DNA from: Candidatus Magnetocorallium paracelense
Lineage (GTDB): Bacteria > Nitrospirota > Thermodesulfovibrionia > Thermodesulfovibrionales > Magnetobacteriaceae
Direction: 5' to 3'
Assembly: GCA_029001845.1 (NCBI GenBank)
Contig: JAREWP010000061.1
Span: 62,001 to 126,000 of the forward strand
DNA: 64,000 nt
Both the position numbers and the translations under genes were made by a program. The notes under the pieces were generated by a model. The model ran no database searches. It was not told the origin of the DNA and saw only the letters and a list, made by a program, of their open reading frames with translations. Below are positions 12,753 through 20,904 of the stretch, one piece after another. Every line of letters starts with the position of its first letter. Position 1 is the first letter of the stretch.

Positions 12753-13527
12753 TATTCCCCTCCTCGGTAGCAGTATCCCATGGATTAATATGCCTTACAT
12801 CACGTGGATTGTTAACCATATTTCTGGTCGGGCTAAAGAAATATCCGCCTGCGTGCATCAGCTTACTGAAGGGAAAATAGACAAGCAGTGTTAAAACAAG
12901 GAACAGATGTGTAAGGAAAACCAGGTTCGCCGGAACATGAACGGGATGGAAAATAAGGGCTCCGAACATTCCGTGTAGTGTGAAGAGTTCATAAAAAAAA
13001 GCTTTTACTGCAACGATGTCCGGTCTGAAAGGTTCGAACTTCATCATAATACCGGTTACGGTTATACCGATAATTAACAGAAGCGCGAAGTAGTCGGCCG
13101 GATTTGTCACAAATGCCACTCTTTCGTTTGTAAACCTGCGCAACGTCAGTACAATCAAGGCGATTAACATAAGCACGCCCAAAGGAAGAGCGATGTCGCC
13201 AAGAGAAACAATCCATCCCGGCACCGGATAAACAAAATATCTCAAATGCCTTAGTATTAGTATTAAAAAAGTGAAGTGAAACACCCATCCGGTTATCCAC
13301 AGAACTTTGGTTCCCTTTGACAGGCTTCTGAAAATCAACACATCTCCGGCCATTCTGGCAAATACGCCCGATGCTGTTGTGGCCTGTGGAGTTTGAGGTA
13401 TTTTTAAAGGTTGCGGAGTGTTTTTAAATTCATAAAGTCTGTAAAGAAATCCGGCGACAAAGACAAGAAGGGCGGTATGGGTGAATGCATTGAATAACAT
13501 ATCGACAAATATACCAAGATTCGCCAT
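12745..13527 (-). CDS. dsrM: DsrM-like membrane cytochrome b subunit
   Basis: A 260-residue polytopic membrane protein of the nitrate-reductase gamma/DsrM family, with about six hydrophobic segments. Several candidate haem-ligand His lie in the helices (FTHTALL, FHFTFLILILRHLRY, FTLHGMFGALIFHPVHV). It would exchange electrons between the menaquinone pool and DsrK. It is shorter than DsrM of many sulfate reducers (roughly 300 or more residues) and so resembles the compact NarI-like form. Its stop overlaps dsrK and it is preceded by a terminator hairpin after dsrC. DsrO and DsrP are absent from the locus. Confidence 0.8.
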   Translation of the reverse strand: MANLGIFVDMLFNAFTHTALLVFVAGFLYRLYEFKNTPQPLKIPQTPQATTASGVFARMAGDVLIFRSLSKGTKVLWITGWVFHFTFLILILRHLRYFVYPVPGWIVSLGDIALPLGVLMLIALIVLTLRRFTNERVAFVTNPADYFALLLIIGITVTGIMMKFEPFRPDIVAVKAFFYELFTLHGMFGALIFHPVHVPANLVFLTHLFLVLTLLVYFPFSKLMHAGGYFFSPTRNMVNNPRDVRHINPWDTATEEGNNG

Positions 13528-13567
13528 CTTATAATCCCCTTTACTATCATAATGTGGTTTTAAAAAA

Positions 13568-13604
13568 GATGTAGGGTCTGACAGAATCTATCAGACCCTA
13601 CATG
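13568..13604 (-). terminator. Hairpin terminator between dsrC and dsrM
   Basis: A perfect 12-bp stem, TGTAGGGTCTGA (13570-13581) with TCAGACCCTACA (13591-13602), reads into TCTTTTTTA on the minus strand. This suits partial termination after dsrC, giving more dsrC than dsrMKJ transcript (inference). Confidence 0.8.
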
Positions 13605-13628
13605 GAAAAAACATAAAATTAATTCATA

Positions 13629-13964
13629 TTATACGCAACCGGTCGGTTTTGGAAGGCCGGCATATCGACATGCCTGTTTTGCAGGGCCATCGGGGAAAAG
13701 CTGGTAGAGATATTTGGTGTTACCCTTGTCTGCGCCCATTTTCTTTTTAATTTCCTTAACAAGAATTTTAATCATCGGAGCAATCTGATACTGCTGATAG
13801 TAATCTCTCAAAAATCTGATTACCTCCCAGTGCGAGTCCTCAAGATTTAATCCGTCCTGTTCGGCGAGAGTACTTGCGACACCTTCTGACCAGTCGTCAA
13901 GATTTGTAAGATAACCGTCCTCGTCAAGATCAACCTGCTTACCGTCAAATTCTAATGTTGGCAT
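13629..13964 (-). CDS. dsrC: DsrC/TusE-family sulfur carrier protein
   Basis: A 111-residue protein with the complete DsrC fold signature: an acidic N-terminus (DLDEDGYLTNLDDWSEGVA), the HWEVIRFLRDYY helix and a C-terminal arm CRYAGLPKPTGCV. Both redox cysteines are present (Cys99 and penultimate Cys110, spaced C-x10-C), which separates DsrC from TusE, where only the last is kept. In known systems it carries sulfite-derived sulfur as a trisulfide that DsrMK turns over. A strong AAGGAGGT ribosome site precedes the ATG. A perfect 9-bp inverted repeat, AAGTTTCTT-A-AAGAAACTT, lies at 14028-14046 upstream and could be an operator or the end of the upstream transcript. Confidence 0.93.
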   Translation of the reverse strand: MPTLEFDGKQVDLDEDGYLTNLDDWSEGVASTLAEQDGLNLEDSHWEVIRFLRDYYQQYQIAPMIKILVKEIKKKMGADKGNTKYLYQLFPDGPAKQACRYAGLPKPTGCV

Positions 13965-14103
13965 TTTGTGAAACCTCCTTAGTTTTAATTTTTTATAAGG
14001 GGAAGATTAGACTTCCTTTTATTTTATAAGTTTCTTAAAGAAACTTAAATGACTTCCGCTGTTATGGTTTTAATAGTCCACAGAATAAATGTGGCTGATG
14101 TGC

Positions 14104-14514
14104 TTAATCGCCTCCGGGATTGTCAGACACAGGCGATTGTCTGTTAATTTTTATAAATATCAGATCCGAATACCTGGAAAAAGGATTTCTGTTTCTGACT
14201 CCGCTGGCTATCGTATGATGATGAAAGTCATAACTTATTGAAGCCTGTTCATAATCTGTGTCAGGTTCAAGGCTTAAGGCCATATCCCAGTCTTCACCAC
14301 AGGCGTAAACCAATGCATCCATAAATGCCTCACCCTGATTCTTCCCGGAAGGATCATATGAATAGACAGCTTTGCATACGCATATACCACCGGTAAAAAA
14401 GCCAAGTTCAGTAGATATCTCACGGGGTGGTGAAAATTTTTCTCTGCAAAAAGGACATCTGGGTTCGGTTAGTACGCTTTTGTCTTCCCTGATCTTATTT
14501 CCATACTTACCCAT
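14104..14514 (-). CDS. Unrecognised protein with N-terminal zinc-ribbon-like cysteines
   Basis: A 136-residue soluble protein. Residues about 18-48 hold a CPFC pair and a CVC pair (GGICVCKAVYSYD), a plausible zinc ribbon or metal knuckle. The rest has acidic and aromatic patches (GEDWDMAL, SYDFHHHTI) and no known domain I can name. It lies immediately upstream of dsrC on the same strand with about 140 bases between, and divergently from a methyltransferase gene. Its position suggests a link to the Dsr module, but no function can be assigned from sequence. Confidence 0.7.
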   Translation of the reverse strand: MGKYGNKIREDKSVLTEPRCPFCREKFSPPREISTELGFFTGGICVCKAVYSYDPSGKNQGEAFMDALVYACGEDWDMALSLEPDTDYEQASISYDFHHHTIASGVRNRNPFSRYSDLIFIKINRQSPVSDNPGGD

Positions 14515-14661
14515 CTGTAATAATTAAAAAAAAGCTTTTATATTATACAAATTAAGAAAATTTATGTCAATTAATATGGCGCGTTAATTTTTTTCCTTAT
14601 TTATATGACAAATAGGAGGGTAAAGATGTAAAATTATGGTAAATTAGGGATTGAGGAATTT

Positions 14662-15330
14662 ATGAAACGTATTGCAGAACGGGAAATAATGGATGACGAA
14701 GCTCAAGCCAGGGCTTATGCAGAGGCGGATTTTGAAGACGCCCATGGCAGGTATATCGATTTGTTTAACGAGTTGTCATGTCCTTCAGAAGGTATGGCAG
14801 GCTTTGTTCTGGACTTGGGTTGCGGTCCCGGTGACATTACCATGAAATTTGCCCATTCTTTTAAAAAGTGCGTTATTCACGGGGTAGACGCCTCCGAGCC
14901 TATGCTTGATTATGGTAAAAAAATACTTGTCAGAGAGAAAAAGTTGAAAAATCGTGTTGCCTTTTTGTTAGGGAGATTACCGGGAGCAATGCTTCCGATT
15001 GAAAAATACGATGCCGTTATATCCAACACTCTCCTTCACCATCTGGCCTCACCTGAGATATTATGGAATTCCCTGAGACTCTATGCCAAAAAAAGAGCAC
15101 CTCTCTTTATAGTAGATATTTTCAGGCCCGACACTGTCGATGAAGCACAAAAACTTGTAGATAAATACGCTGCAAACGAACCCGAAGTGCTCAGGTGCGA
15201 TTTTTACAACTCCCTCCTTGCAGCTTATTCCATGGATGAGATAAAAGAACAACTGAAACAGACCGGGCTGGAACACTTAACGGTCAAGATCGTAAGCGAC
15301 CGTCATATTGCAGTATTTGGACGACTATAG
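14662..15330 (+). CDS. Class I SAM-dependent methyltransferase
   Basis: A 222-residue protein with the Rossmann-type SAM-binding motif I VLDLGCGPGDITMKFA (about 50-65), motif II VHGVDASEPML and the post-motif segment YDAVISNTLLHHLASPE. This matches the Methyltransf_11/25 group, whose substrates range from quinones to small molecules, so the target is not assignable. The start ATG follows GAGG inside a GGGATTGAGGAATT sequence that is repeated at 18090-18150. It is a single gene, divergent from the dsrC unit. Confidence 0.8.
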   Translation: MKRIAEREIMDDEAQARAYAEADFEDAHGRYIDLFNELSCPSEGMAGFVLDLGCGPGDITMKFAHSFKKCVIHGVDASEPMLDYGKKILVREKKLKNRVAFLLGRLPGAMLPIEKYDAVISNTLLHHLASPEILWNSLRLYAKKRAPLFIVDIFRPDTVDEAQKLVDKYAANEPEVLRCDFYNSLLAAYSMDEIKEQLKQTGLEHLTVKIVSDRHIAVFGRL

Positions 15331-15488
15331 CACCGAAGTACCGTGCTTATCGACTGCCAGGTAATTTAGCAAATCCACATAAAGGTAACGGGATTCAGTT
15401 TTACAAAAAATTTACCGCCCTTCACACCGCCCTAAATTCTTAAAAACTTCGTCCCCTTCGCGACCTTCCGTGGTTAATCCTAAAAACT

Positions 15489-15745
15489 GCCGTCAGCTAT
15501 CAGCGGTCAGCCTTCAGTTAAAGAAAGAATTGATGTTATAGCAATAATGAGCTTCACCTTACGAGTGAATCTGTTTTGAACCATAAACTAAAAACATCAT
15601 TCAGCCATCAGCATTCAGCTTTCTGTTTTCCTCATATTGCCTGACAACAGGCGCATCACTTTTGGGTGAACCTTGTTTTTAACGTAAGGCATTGATTTTT
15701 TTTAGCTGACTGCTGATCGCTGACAGCTAAATGCTGTTTTTAGTT
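15489..15745. repeat. Dispersed repeat family B, two adjoining copies in a gene-free stretch
   Basis: The 434-base gap 15331-15764 has no gene. It holds GTCAGCTATCAGCGGTCAGC and the core GAGCTTCACCTTACGAGTGAA (15489-15625), then a second related block, GGCGCATCACTTTTGGGTGAAC to GCTGATCGCTGACAGCT (15640-15740). The first block matches, in reverse orientation, the repeat at 55083-55230. Confidence 0.7.
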
Positions 15746-15764
15746 AATGCCAAATGCAGCAGGA

Positions 15765-17192
15765 TTACTTTTTTTTCAATTCATTCAGTATATCAGGGAG
15801 GTATTTGAAGAGATAATCGAGGTCCTCTTTTGTGGTCTTTAATCCTGTGCTGAAGCGAATGATCCCGTATCGGTCGGTATCGACACCTAAGGCTCTTATA
15901 ACATGCGACGCCTCTCTGCTCCCTGCGCTGCATGCGGACCCGGCGGATACATAAACGCCTATGTGATTCAAGCTTAATAGCAGCGATCCGCTGTCAACGC
16001 CGGGGAAGCCTATGTTTAAATTATTGGGCAGTCGTTTGCTGCTGGAGCCGTTCACTATACATTCAGGTTCGATCTTTCTTAAATTATCCATGAAGTAGCC
16101 CCTTAATTCTAAAAGACGTTCGTTTTCTTTGTCCATCTCTCTATTGATTAAAACAGCGGCCTCTCCGAATGCGACTATCGAACCCACATTTTCAGTGCCG
16201 GCTCGATATCCGAATTCCTGTTCGCCTCCGTGCAATAGGGGAACAACAGGAAGATTCTCATTAATATACAGGCATGCCACCCCCTTGGGCGCGTATATTT
16301 TATGTCCTGAAACGGAAAGCAGGGATATGCCCATCTCTTTGGGATGAAACCTCATCTTTCCGAATGCCTGAACGGCATCCACCATGAACGGTACATTGCG
16401 GGCTTTGCATATTTCACCGATCCTGCAGATGGGATTTATGGTTCCAATTTCATTGTTGGCCGCTATTATAGTAACAAGTATCGTGTCGTCGCGGATATTG
16501 TCCGCTACCTGCTTGGGAGACACAACACCTTCGACTCCGGCGTCCAAATAAGTAACTTCAAATCCCTTTTCTTCTAGGTAGCGTAAAGTGCGCATTACTG
16601 AAAGATGTTCTATGTTGGTAGATAGTATATGCCCACATTGATCGCTTCTATTTAAAGCGATACCCTTTATGGCCATATTATTGGCCTCGGAACCGCTTCC
16701 GGTAAAAATTATCTCCTTGGATTTCACACCAAAAATATCGGCTATTTTAACTCTGGCCTCGTGGACACGGTCGTATGCCTTCTTTCCAAGGATTGTGCTG
16801 CTGCTGGGATTACCGAAGCTTGAACTATCTCCGTAAAAATCCTGTAGAATACCGATCACCTCTTGCCTTAAATAAGTAGTGGCGTTATGATCGAGATAGA
16901 CATCTCTGAAGTCGTCAATAGTAAGGGCGGCCATCTTTTTACAACCATGACCTGCTGTATGTATCGGAATGCCTACCCACGTGTAAACGGAGTTCAAACC
17001 GTAGGGAAACATGCTTTCAAGGTTCTCCTTATTTACACCTGTGTGTTTAAGCAGATTTCTGTAAAGAGGCCCCACTTTATGCTTTTCATAATATGAATAT
17101 ACGTACTCAAGAACTTCGATATGCTTCATTGTGAGGACAACATTGGTCAGTCTCGACATAGTGTTTATCTGAGTTCTTACAAGATTATTCAT
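15765..17192 (-). CDS. TusE/DsrC-like domain fused to cysteine desulfurase
   Basis: A two-domain protein of 475 residues. Residues about 20-84 match the C-terminal half of DsrC/TusE: HIEVLEYVYSYYEKHKVGPL aligns with HWEVIRFLRDYYQQYQIAPM of the dsrC product at 13629, MFPYGLNSVYTWVGIP aligns with LFPDGPAKQACRYAGLP, and Cys84 (TAGHGCKK) sits where the terminal DsrC Cys lies. The other DsrC Cys is Tyr, as expected for a TusE-like single-Cys relay. From Tyr99 it is a NifS/IscS PLP enzyme: YLDHNATT, SGHKIYAPKG (PLP Lys), and SGSAC-type catalytic Cys421. Its start is 11 bases after the stop of the DUF169 gene. It probably passes cysteine sulfur directly to the fused carrier. Confidence 0.88.
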   Translation of the reverse strand: MNNLVRTQINTMSRLTNVVLTMKHIEVLEYVYSYYEKHKVGPLYRNLLKHTGVNKENLESMFPYGLNSVYTWVGIPIHTAGHGCKKMAALTIDDFRDVYLDHNATTYLRQEVIGILQDFYGDSSSFGNPSSSTILGKKAYDRVHEARVKIADIFGVKSKEIIFTGSGSEANNMAIKGIALNRSDQCGHILSTNIEHLSVMRTLRYLEEKGFEVTYLDAGVEGVVSPKQVADNIRDDTILVTIIAANNEIGTINPICRIGEICKARNVPFMVDAVQAFGKMRFHPKEMGISLLSVSGHKIYAPKGVACLYINENLPVVPLLHGGEQEFGYRAGTENVGSIVAFGEAAVLINREMDKENERLLELRGYFMDNLRKIEPECIVNGSSSKRLPNNLNIGFPGVDSGSLLLSLNHIGVYVSAGSACSAGSREASHVIRALGVDTDRYGIIRFSTGLKTTKEDLDYLFKYLPDILNELKKK

Positions 17193-17203
17193 TTGAATTT
17201 TCT

Positions 17204-18067
17204 CTATGTCCCGGGATAGAGATGGAATGGAAATCCTGTGGCTGACTCTTCCATGCCCTTTGCAATGATCTCGAAATCTTTAAAGGGGACTCCGATTCCC
17301 AGTTTATCGGCCTCATACTGAGCTATCAATCTGGCGCCCAGGCAATAGGTGGAAATATTTATCTCTCCTGTAAGATAGGGGCGCACAATAAGGTCGGAAT
17401 TCACCACTCTGAGCCCCCCCATACTGGCGGTGACTCTCTTGCCTGTATTATATTGATATGCCTGAATGATCCTGGTCAGTTCAACCGGTCTGACAGTCAT
17501 TACTACGACATCGGGAATTAAATCCATACTGTCAAAGTCCGTGGAATAAAAAAAAACGCCTTTTGTCGTCGGTGGCTGAATAGCAATCATATCCGCTATC
17601 GCTTTTCTTGCAGTTTCGGCGTCCCTATACCTGCCGCTATCGTCCTTTCCAAAGAGACAAAAATCATATCGTTTTTCAGATGCACAGGCATAAACCGTCC
17701 CGTTTGTAAATTCCTCAGGAGAAGGAGGAACGAAACGGTCGTCGTTATGGGACCGGTTTTTCATCAAATCGGTATACACTCTTGAACCGGCAAGGGGTTT
17801 GTCCCGGTGCATATCGACAAGGCCGAAAGTTATGGCAGCGGCTACACATCCTATATTTTCCGATGTGAGCAAAACGGCATCTCCCAGAGATGCCTGTTTT
17901 TTTGCCTGGCAACTTGTAAGAGTGATTTCCGATGGGTGGTGATAATAAACCTCTTCCGGTATTTGTTCTTTATGGGAATAAAACTTAATTGCCGCCGTAG
18001 GAATCGTAAGGCCCTCAACAGCCATAGCCCATATGATTCGTTGGTATAATGCCTTAATTGTTGTCAT
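17204..18067 (-). CDS. DUF169 family protein
   Basis: A 287-residue soluble protein of the DUF169 family (function unknown). Recognisable family segments include AIKFY, TSCQAKKQA (Cys at about 53), ENIGCVAAAITFGL (Cys about 73), DLIPDVVVMTVRPVELTRIIQAY and ASMGGLRVVNSD. The conserved Cys residues in small-residue settings hint at metal or cofactor binding, but this is inference. It is co-transcribed with the TusE-like/desulfurase fusion 11 bases downstream, so a role in sulfur or Fe-S handling is plausible. The upstream leader contains the TTGAGGAATT repeats. Confidence 0.8.
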   Translation of the reverse strand: MTTIKALYQRIIWAMAVEGLTIPTAAIKFYSHKEQIPEEVYYHHPSEITLTSCQAKKQASLGDAVLLTSENIGCVAAAITFGLVDMHRDKPLAGSRVYTDLMKNRSHNDDRFVPPSPEEFTNGTVYACASEKRYDFCLFGKDDSGRYRDAETARKAIADMIAIQPPTTKGVFFYSTDFDSMDLIPDVVVMTVRPVELTRIIQAYQYNTGKRVTASMGGLRVVNSDLIVRPYLTGEINISTYCLGARLIAQYEADKLGIGVPFKDFEIIAKGMEESATGFPFHLYPGT

Positions 18068-18084
18068 AACAGCCCCCGGTTTGT

Positions 18085-18200
18085 TTTTGGGATTGAGGAA
18101 TTCAATAATTTAGGAATTAAGGGATTGAGGAATTTCGGAATTCAAAATTGAGGAATTAAAGAGATCCGGAAATTATCTCAATCTTTTAATCCATAAATTC
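18085..18200. repeat. TTGAGGAATT repeat cluster
   Basis: GGATTGAGGAATT occurs at about 18091 and 18121, with a further ATTGAGGAATTAA near 18148 and the complement AATTCCTCAATTATTGAATT near 18195, giving an imperfect hairpin. The motif also occurs immediately before the methyltransferase start at 14648. It lies in the leader of the DUF169 operon. Confidence 0.6.
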
Positions 18201-18214
18201 CTCAATTATTGAAT

Positions 18215-19981
18215 TTATTTATTATAATGCGCCTTTACAGCTCGTCTCAAAGCCTTTACATTCAACTGCACCATTCTGTTCCCCTCCCATTCATTAATTA
18301 CAGGAGTATAAACGGCGTCGACATTTTCGGAAGTCGATACCATATATAAGCTGTCAGCCTGATCGAATGCGATGGCGTCTACATAGGAGCCGTTGCGACC
18401 GATTTTCATCTTAAGATGATTCTTTCCAACTACTCTTGGAGAGCGCACGGTTAATCCTTTTGAACCCATCAGAGGTTCGGGATTTCCGAATCCGTGAGGA
18501 GAAAGAGAGGACAACTCTTTTAGAAGATCAAAATTAATTGACTCAACCTTTACATTTGCATCTATATTGATGGTGCGGATAAAGTCGGAGTTTCCATAAA
18601 TGCTTTTAACATAGGTATTGAGTTTTTTTTCGAAGAGAGGCAAATCACCTGAATCGAGCTTTAAACCGGCAGCCTGTTTATGCCCCCCGAATCGTATGAG
18701 AAAATCTGAACAACAGGCAATTGCTTTGCAAATATCGAATCCCTGAACACTCCTTGCGGAACCGGTGGCTTCACCGTTTTTTATTGTAAATACAAAGGCG
18801 GGAACATTATATTTTTCAACAATACGTGAGGCGACGATACCAAGTACGCCTTCATGCCACTTTTCTTCGGAGACAACAATGACCCTGTCGAATCCGTTTC
18901 GTTTTATTTTTGTGTAAGCTGAGTTCAAAACCCTCTCCTCTACTCGCTGCCTCTCGGAATTGAGTTTGTTAAGCCATGTGGCTATCATTTCGGTTTCCGA
19001 GTCGGATTCGGAGACCAGGAGTTTAACCACATCAGAGGCGTTATCCATCCTGCCTGCCGCATTAATCCTCGGGATTATGGTAAATGGAAGCATATCTGTG
19101 GAAAGGTGTTTATTGTGCAGCCCTAAAACGTTTATCATAGCCTTTATTCCGGTTTTATTGTATAATTGTTTTATTCCTTCTCTTACAATTATTCTGTTTT
19201 CTCCTGTCAGAGGCACCATATCGGCCAGTGTGCCAATCGAAGCAGCCCCGAGAAGAGCGGTTATGTCGCCGGAAAGAAGGGCTGATGAAAGCTTTAAAGA
19301 GATTCCTGCGCCAGATAGATTTTTTACGTCGAAATCGGAGGAGACGATTTCCTTTTCGCCTTCTGAAGGGGCTGCGTCAACTTTGGGATTTATTATGACA
19401 TAAGCTTCCGGCAGTACGTAGTTGTTATGGAATTTTAGCGGAACATCTCCTGAATAAGAGTGAGAATCCGTTACTGTCCTGGGTTCGTGGTGGTCCGTGA
19501 TAATCACGTCTATTCCCTTTTTTACGGCGCTGCCTACAGTAGAAAACGAGGTTATGCCGCAGTCCACGGTAATTATTAATGAAATCTTTTTTCCCGTCGC
19601 CATCTCAACGGCATTTTCATGAAAACCGTAACCATGCTCGAACCTGCTGGGTATAAAGTAGTCGACATTGGCATGTAATTTTAGTAGAGTTTCATACAAA
19701 ATGGCAGTGGCTGTGACTCCGTCTGCATCGTAGTCGCCGTGTATAAGGATGGATTCCCCTTTTTCGATTGCCAGCATAATCCTCTTTACGGCTTTACCCA
19801 TTCCTGACAATTCATAGGGGTCGGAGAGAGAATTAATTCCGGCTGTCAGGAAAGTCCTGACAGCTTCGGGAGTTCTGATGTTTCTATTGATAAGAATCTG
19901 AGCGGTAACAGGCGAAACCTTCGCCTTTACAGAGAGGTAGTTGACATATTCCTCATTTGTCCTTGCAATGAGCCATCTCAT
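18215..19981 (-). CDS. recJ: Single-stranded-DNA-specific exonuclease RecJ
   Basis: A 588-residue 5'-3' ssDNA exonuclease of recombination and mismatch repair. DHH-family motifs are visible: ILIHGDYDADGVTATAILY (about 78-96), ITVDCGIT, VIITDHHEPR (about 158-167), and the DHHA1 part with RFGGHKQAAGL and SGSAR-like ATGSARSV. An OB-type C-terminal domain follows. Length is normal. It starts 8 bases after the secF stop, so it is in the yajC-secD-secF transcript. Confidence 0.95.
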   Translation of the reverse strand: MRWLIARTNEEYVNYLSVKAKVSPVTAQILINRNIRTPEAVRTFLTAGINSLSDPYELSGMGKAVKRIMLAIEKGESILIHGDYDADGVTATAILYETLLKLHANVDYFIPSRFEHGYGFHENAVEMATGKKISLIITVDCGITSFSTVGSAVKKGIDVIITDHHEPRTVTDSHSYSGDVPLKFHNNYVLPEAYVIINPKVDAAPSEGEKEIVSSDFDVKNLSGAGISLKLSSALLSGDITALLGAASIGTLADMVPLTGENRIIVREGIKQLYNKTGIKAMINVLGLHNKHLSTDMLPFTIIPRINAAGRMDNASDVVKLLVSESDSETEMIATWLNKLNSERQRVEERVLNSAYTKIKRNGFDRVIVVSEEKWHEGVLGIVASRIVEKYNVPAFVFTIKNGEATGSARSVQGFDICKAIACCSDFLIRFGGHKQAAGLKLDSGDLPLFEKKLNTYVKSIYGNSDFIRTINIDANVKVESINFDLLKELSSLSPHGFGNPEPLMGSKGLTVRSPRVVGKNHLKMKIGRNGSYVDAIAFDQADSLYMVSTSENVDAVYTPVINEWEGNRMVQLNVKALRRAVKAHYNK

Positions 19982-19989
19982 ATAATGAT

Positions 19990-20904
19990 TTATGATTTTC
20001 TGACGAGCGGTCTGTTTTTACCCCACATAAGAACCACGGGGCTGGCGACGTACATGGACGAATAGGTTCCGATTATGACACCCAAGATTATTGCCAGGGC
20101 GAAATTATGCAGCACCTCGCCTCCAAAAATAAAAAGAGCACCTGCTGCAAGCAGAGTTGTGATCGACGTAATCAGGGTTCTTGAAAGCACTTCATTCAGG
20201 CTCTTATTGATGACCTTTTCCACCGAATCTTTCAAAATAAAGCCCAGGTTTTCTCTGATTCTGTCAAAGACCACAACTGTATCTGTAAGCGAATATCCGG
20301 CTATTGTCAAAAGCGCACTCAATAGTATGAGGTTTATTTCAATACCAAGAATATTAAATATGCCAAGTACGGCCAGGACATCGTGAAATGTGGCGACAGT
20401 TGCTCCCACACTGAAACGAAACTGGAATCTCCATCCCACGTATATCAATATTCCGATAGTAGCGGCAATGACGGCCCACATGGCATCGACCCTCAGCCGT
20501 TTTCCGACTTTTGGTCCGATCTCGGAAACAGAATAATCTACAATGCTGTTATCCTTTAACCCTCTTGACAGGGAATCTCTGATACTCTTTGAAAAAACGC
20601 CAAGTTTTTCTTCCTCCCTTTTGATTGTAACCAGTACATTATTAACACTGGGAAGATCCTGAAGATCGAAGTCCTCGATATTACTTTCAATAAGGATGCT
20701 TCTTACGTCCTGGAGCTTAACGGGGTTTTCGAATTTAATCTGAACGGTTGTGCCTCCGGCGAAATCTATTCCAAGATTCGCCGTGCCGTTAATTATTTGA
20801 ACCACTGCAATGGCTCCAAGGAGTATCAATATTCCCGAGATGACAAAGGTATATTTTCTCATCCCCATAAAATCTATATTTGTCTTTTTAATTATCTCTA
20901 TCAT
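19990..20904 (-). CDS. secF: Protein translocase subunit SecF
   Basis: A 304-residue inner-membrane RND-family subunit that uses proton motive force to pull exported proteins through SecYEG. The start segment IDFMGMRKYTF and the periplasmic GIDFAGGTTVQIKF match SecF. The transmembrane block contains AGYSLTDTVVVFDRIREN, the family signature. It overlaps the secD stop by four bases. Confidence 0.96.
   Translation of the reverse strand: MIEIIKKTNIDFMGMRKYTFVISGILILLGAIAVVQIINGTANLGIDFAGGTTVQIKFENPVKLQDVRSILIESNIEDFDLQDLPSVNNVLVTIKREEEKLGVFSKSIRDSLSRGLKDNSIVDYSVSEIGPKVGKRLRVDAMWAVIAATIGILIYVGWRFQFRFSVGATVATFHDVLAVLGIFNILGIEINLILLSALLTIAGYSLTDTVVVFDRIRENLGFILKDSVEKVINKSLNEVLSRTLITSITTLLAAGALFIFGGEVLHNFALAIILGVIIGTYSSMYVASPVVLMWGKNRPLVRKS

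Noticed and set aside
10651-13964. A complete sulfate-reduction locus
   Set aside because: dsrAB, aprAB, sat, dsrO and dsrP are not present, so only the electron-transfer part can be claimed.
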